Below, one piece after another: positions 5,724-7,135 of a stretch of 7,135 nt of DNA. This DNA comes from CAZGVW01 sp964529265 (GTDB taxonomy: Bacteria > Planctomycetota > Phycisphaerae > Phycisphaerales > UBA1924). The notes under the pieces are model-generated. The model made no database searches and was not told where the DNA came from. It saw only the letters and a list, made by a program, of their open reading frames with translations. Positions within the stretch are counted from its first letter, which is position 1; each line of letters opens with the position of its first letter. The stretch lies in assembly GCA_964529265.1 (NCBI GenBank), contig CAZGVW010000250.1:1-7135 (forward strand). The letters run 5' to 3'. A program made the position numbers and the translations under genes.

Positions 5724-5865
5724 ACGCAGAGGAGCGCCGAGGGACGCGGAGGGGGAAGAAACAGGGCTCAGACGGGGCTTCCCGAATCACTGCGCACAAC
5801 GCGCATGAAGGCGGATTCCCGCATTTCGGGCGCTCTCGGCCGGCGCCTCTGCGCCCCTCCGCGTT
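5724..5865. repeat. Inverted GC-rich repeat units in the regulator-transporter gap
   Basis: The gap 5699-5978 has no credible gene. ACGCGGAGGGG (5744-5754) recurs exactly inverted at 5854-5864, and CGCAGAGG (5725-5732) recurs inverted at 5846-5853. The order of the two words is not mirrored, so these are two opposite copies of a short tandem-like family rather than one palindrome. Between them is a small hairpin, TGCGC (5791-5795) / GCGCA (5801-5805), flanked by CCCGAA (5781-5786) and TTCGGG (5825-5830). There is no T-run, so an intrinsic terminator for the regulator gene is not evident. Confidence 0.4.
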
Positions 5866-5885
5866 CGGGTTTGGGCTTTTCCTCT

Positions 5886-5913
5886 TTGCGCGCGGGGGGC
5901 CCGCGGCTAAACT
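5886..5913 (+). promoter_or_regulatory. Possible promoter of the cstA-like gene
   Basis: GGCTAAACT contains the -10-like TAAACT (5908-5913). A weak -35, TTGCGC (5886-5891), lies 16 bases upstream. The predicted start is near 5920, about 58 bases before the ATG at 5979. The box resembles the TACACT boxes before the regulator and kynU. I looked for a sigma54 -24/-12 element here: GG and TTTGC pairs exist, but with 12 rather than 10 bases between GG and GC, so they do not fit. Confidence 0.35.
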
Positions 5914-5978
5914 CCACCGGGTGATCGGCCCGAAAGATTCTTGAGCCCCGGCGCTTCACTTTTGCCGCGCAGGGGTGG

Positions 5979-7135
5979 ATGATTGGACGGATGGACGCCC
6001 TTCTGCTCGCCGCCGTGTGCGGCGCAGCGCTTCTGGTTGCGTACTTCACATACGGCCGCTGGGTGGCGCGTCGCGTCTTCAGGCTCCGAGAAGACACGCC
6101 CACCCCGGCCGTTCTTCATTGCGATCACCACGATTACTGCCCCACGGCGAAGTCCATCGTCTTCGGCCACCACGTCACGTCCATCGCCGGCACGGGCCCG
6201 ATCGTCGGCCCCGCGATCGCGGTGATGTGGGGCTGGCTCCCCGCGGTGATCTGGGTGGTGCTGGGCTCGATCTTCATCGGCGCCGTGCACGATCTGGGGT
6301 CGCTGGTCGTCTCGCTCCGCAACAAGGGCCGCACCATCGGCGATATCGCGGGCGATCTGCTCGGCCCGCGCGTGCGGCTGATCTTTCTGGGCATCCTCGT
6401 GATGGGCCTCTGGATCGTGCTCGCGATCTTCGGCCTGGTCATCGCGGCCGTGCTGCGGCAGTACCCCGCGGCGATCTTCCCCGTGCTGTTCCAGGTTCCG
6501 CTGGCCGTGGGGATCGGCTGGGTCGTGCATCGCCGGGGCGGATCGATCCTCTGGCCCTCCGTCGCGGCGCTGTCGCTCATGTACCTCAGCGTGATGTTCG
6601 GCGACGCCTCCTTCGGCCCCACGCTCGGCGGCCTGCACGCCTTCAACCAGTGGCTGGCCGCGCAGCCCACGTGGCTGTGGGTGGTGGGGCTGCTGGTGTA
6701 TTCGTACATCGCGAGCGTGCTTCCGGTGTGGGTGCTGCTCCAGCCGCGGGATTACATCAACGCGCTCCAACTGCTCTCGGCGCTGGGGTTGCTCGTGGTG
6801 GGGCTGGTGGTGGCGGCGGTGTTCGGGGGCGCAACGGACGCGGCGATGGCGGCGGAGACCCTCGCCGGCGTTTCGGGCGCGCCGGAGCGGCCGCGCCTCG
6901 AGATCGTCGCCCCGCTGGTGAACGCGCACCCCGCCGGCGCGCCGCCGATGATCCCGCTGCTCTTCATCACCATCGCCTGCGGCGCGATCTCCGGCTTCCA
7001 CTGCCTCGTCGCGAGCGGCACCACGAGCAAGCAACTCCAGAACGAGAAGCACGCGCAGGCCGTCGGCTACGGCTCGATGCTGACGGAGGGGTTTCTCGCG
7101 ATTCTCGTGATCATCGCGTGCGCGGCGGGGATCGG
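5979..7135 (+). CDS. cstA: CstA-family carbon-starvation / pyruvate or peptide transporter (3' end outside window)
   Basis: The frame is open from ATG 5979 to the window end, giving 385 residues of a family usually 500-700 long. It is a polytopic inner-membrane protein. CstA-type proteins take up pyruvate or peptides when carbon is short. Signature stretches are SIVFGHHVTSIAGTGPIVGP (59-78, the family hallmark), WGWLPAVIWV (84-93), HDLGSLVVSLRNKGRTIGDI (104-123), LLQPRDYINALQL (253-265), and GFHCLVASGTTSKQL followed by VGYGSMLTEG near 339-371. Hydrophobic segments are seen at about 7-23, 76-101, 133-158, 167-184, 193-207, 232-254, 264-283, 324-342 and 370-385. A Cys/His/Asp-rich segment, HCDHHDYC (47-54), replaces the usual DG-x-DY-x-PT loop. 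ATG 5991 is an alternative start; AGGGG at 5971-5975 is too close to 5979 and somewhat far from 5991. The sigma54 activator gene is upstream in the same orientation. Confidence 0.9.
   Translation, partial: MIGRMDALLLAAVCGAALLVAYFTYGRWVARRVFRLREDTPTPAVLHCDHHDYCPTAKSIVFGHHVTSIAGTGPIVGPAIAVMWGWLPAVIWVVLGSIFIGAVHDLGSLVVSLRNKGRTIGDIAGDLLGPRVRLIFLGILVMGLWIVLAIFGLVIAAVLRQYPAAIFPVLFQVPLAVGIGWVVHRRGGSILWPSVAALSLMYLSVMFGDASFGPTLGGLHAFNQWLAAQPTWLWVVGLLVYSYIASVLPVWVLLQPRDYINALQLLSALGLLVVGLVVAAVFGGATDAAMAAETLAGVSGAPERPRLEIVAPLVNAHPAGAPPMIPLLFITIACGAISGFHCLVASGTTSKQLQNEKHAQAVGYGSMLTEGFLAILVIIACAAGI

Noticed and set aside
5872..5891. Possible sigma54 promoter before cstA
   Set aside because: The GG and GC dinucleotides are 12 bases apart instead of the required 10, and the TGGCAC half is poor. 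A second candidate at 5950-5965 has the same fault.
5907..7052. Minus-strand open frame (381 codons) opposite the cstA-like gene
   Set aside because: Its composition (His/Arg/Asp/Glu repeats) is the antisense image of a membrane protein. The plus strand carries the clear CstA signatures.
404..7135. Strand G/C skew change as a sign of an inversion or replication landmark
   Set aside because: Rough counts on a few lines vary from gene to gene (for example 27 G/16 C, 21/21, 21/19) and follow codon use; no clear switch point is supported.

Overview
The window reads as a piece of a GC-rich bacterial chromosome, most likely from a planctomycete and possibly a Phycisphaerae-like one. This is inferred from very high GC, a short EF-hand/dockerin-type protein tail of the kind common in planctomycetes, few Shine-Dalgarno sites, and -10-like boxes sitting almost on start codons. 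No rRNA or other phylogenetic marker is present to prove it.

Layout. Positions 2-337 (+) hold the 3' end of a secreted or surface protein with PKD-type repeats. It is much more AT-rich than the rest of the window and switches abruptly to a GC-rich dockerin-like tail. Two back-to-back perfect hairpins (352-387) separate it from a convergent minus-strand operon. In transcription order the operon encodes 3-hydroxyanthranilate 3,4-dioxygenase (2804-3364), 2-amino-3-carboxymuconate-6-semialdehyde decarboxylase (1730-2758) and kynureninase (404-1696). These three enzymes catalyse consecutive steps: 3-hydroxykynurenine to 3-hydroxyanthranilate to ACMS to 2-aminomuconate semialdehyde. Together they are the middle of the tryptophan/kynurenine catabolic route and divert ACMS away from quinolinate and NAD. 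The first steps (dioxygenase, formamidase, monooxygenase) and the later dehydrogenase are not in the window.

The 341-base divergent region 3365-3705 carries a good sigma70-type promoter facing the operon. A strong intrinsic terminator follows only about 60 bases downstream, so the leader looks like an attenuator or a very short RNA. The other side carries a probable ruvC promoter. On the plus strand follow ruvC (3706-4200), an NtrC-family sigma54-dependent response regulator (4253-5698), a 280-base gap with repeat-like GC-rich sequence and a promoter-like box, and a CstA-family carbon-starvation/peptide or pyruvate transporter (5979 to the window end, truncated by the window).

Regulator and transporter are adjacent and co-oriented, so regulation of the transporter is plausible, but I found no -24/-12 promoter before it. 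I found no CRISPR array, tRNA, rRNA, insertion sequence or obvious defence system. The most unusual signals are the compositional join near position 270-290, the promoter-terminator leader of the kynurenine operon, the heptamer repeats at the decarboxylase start, and an insertion in the regulator's receiver domain.
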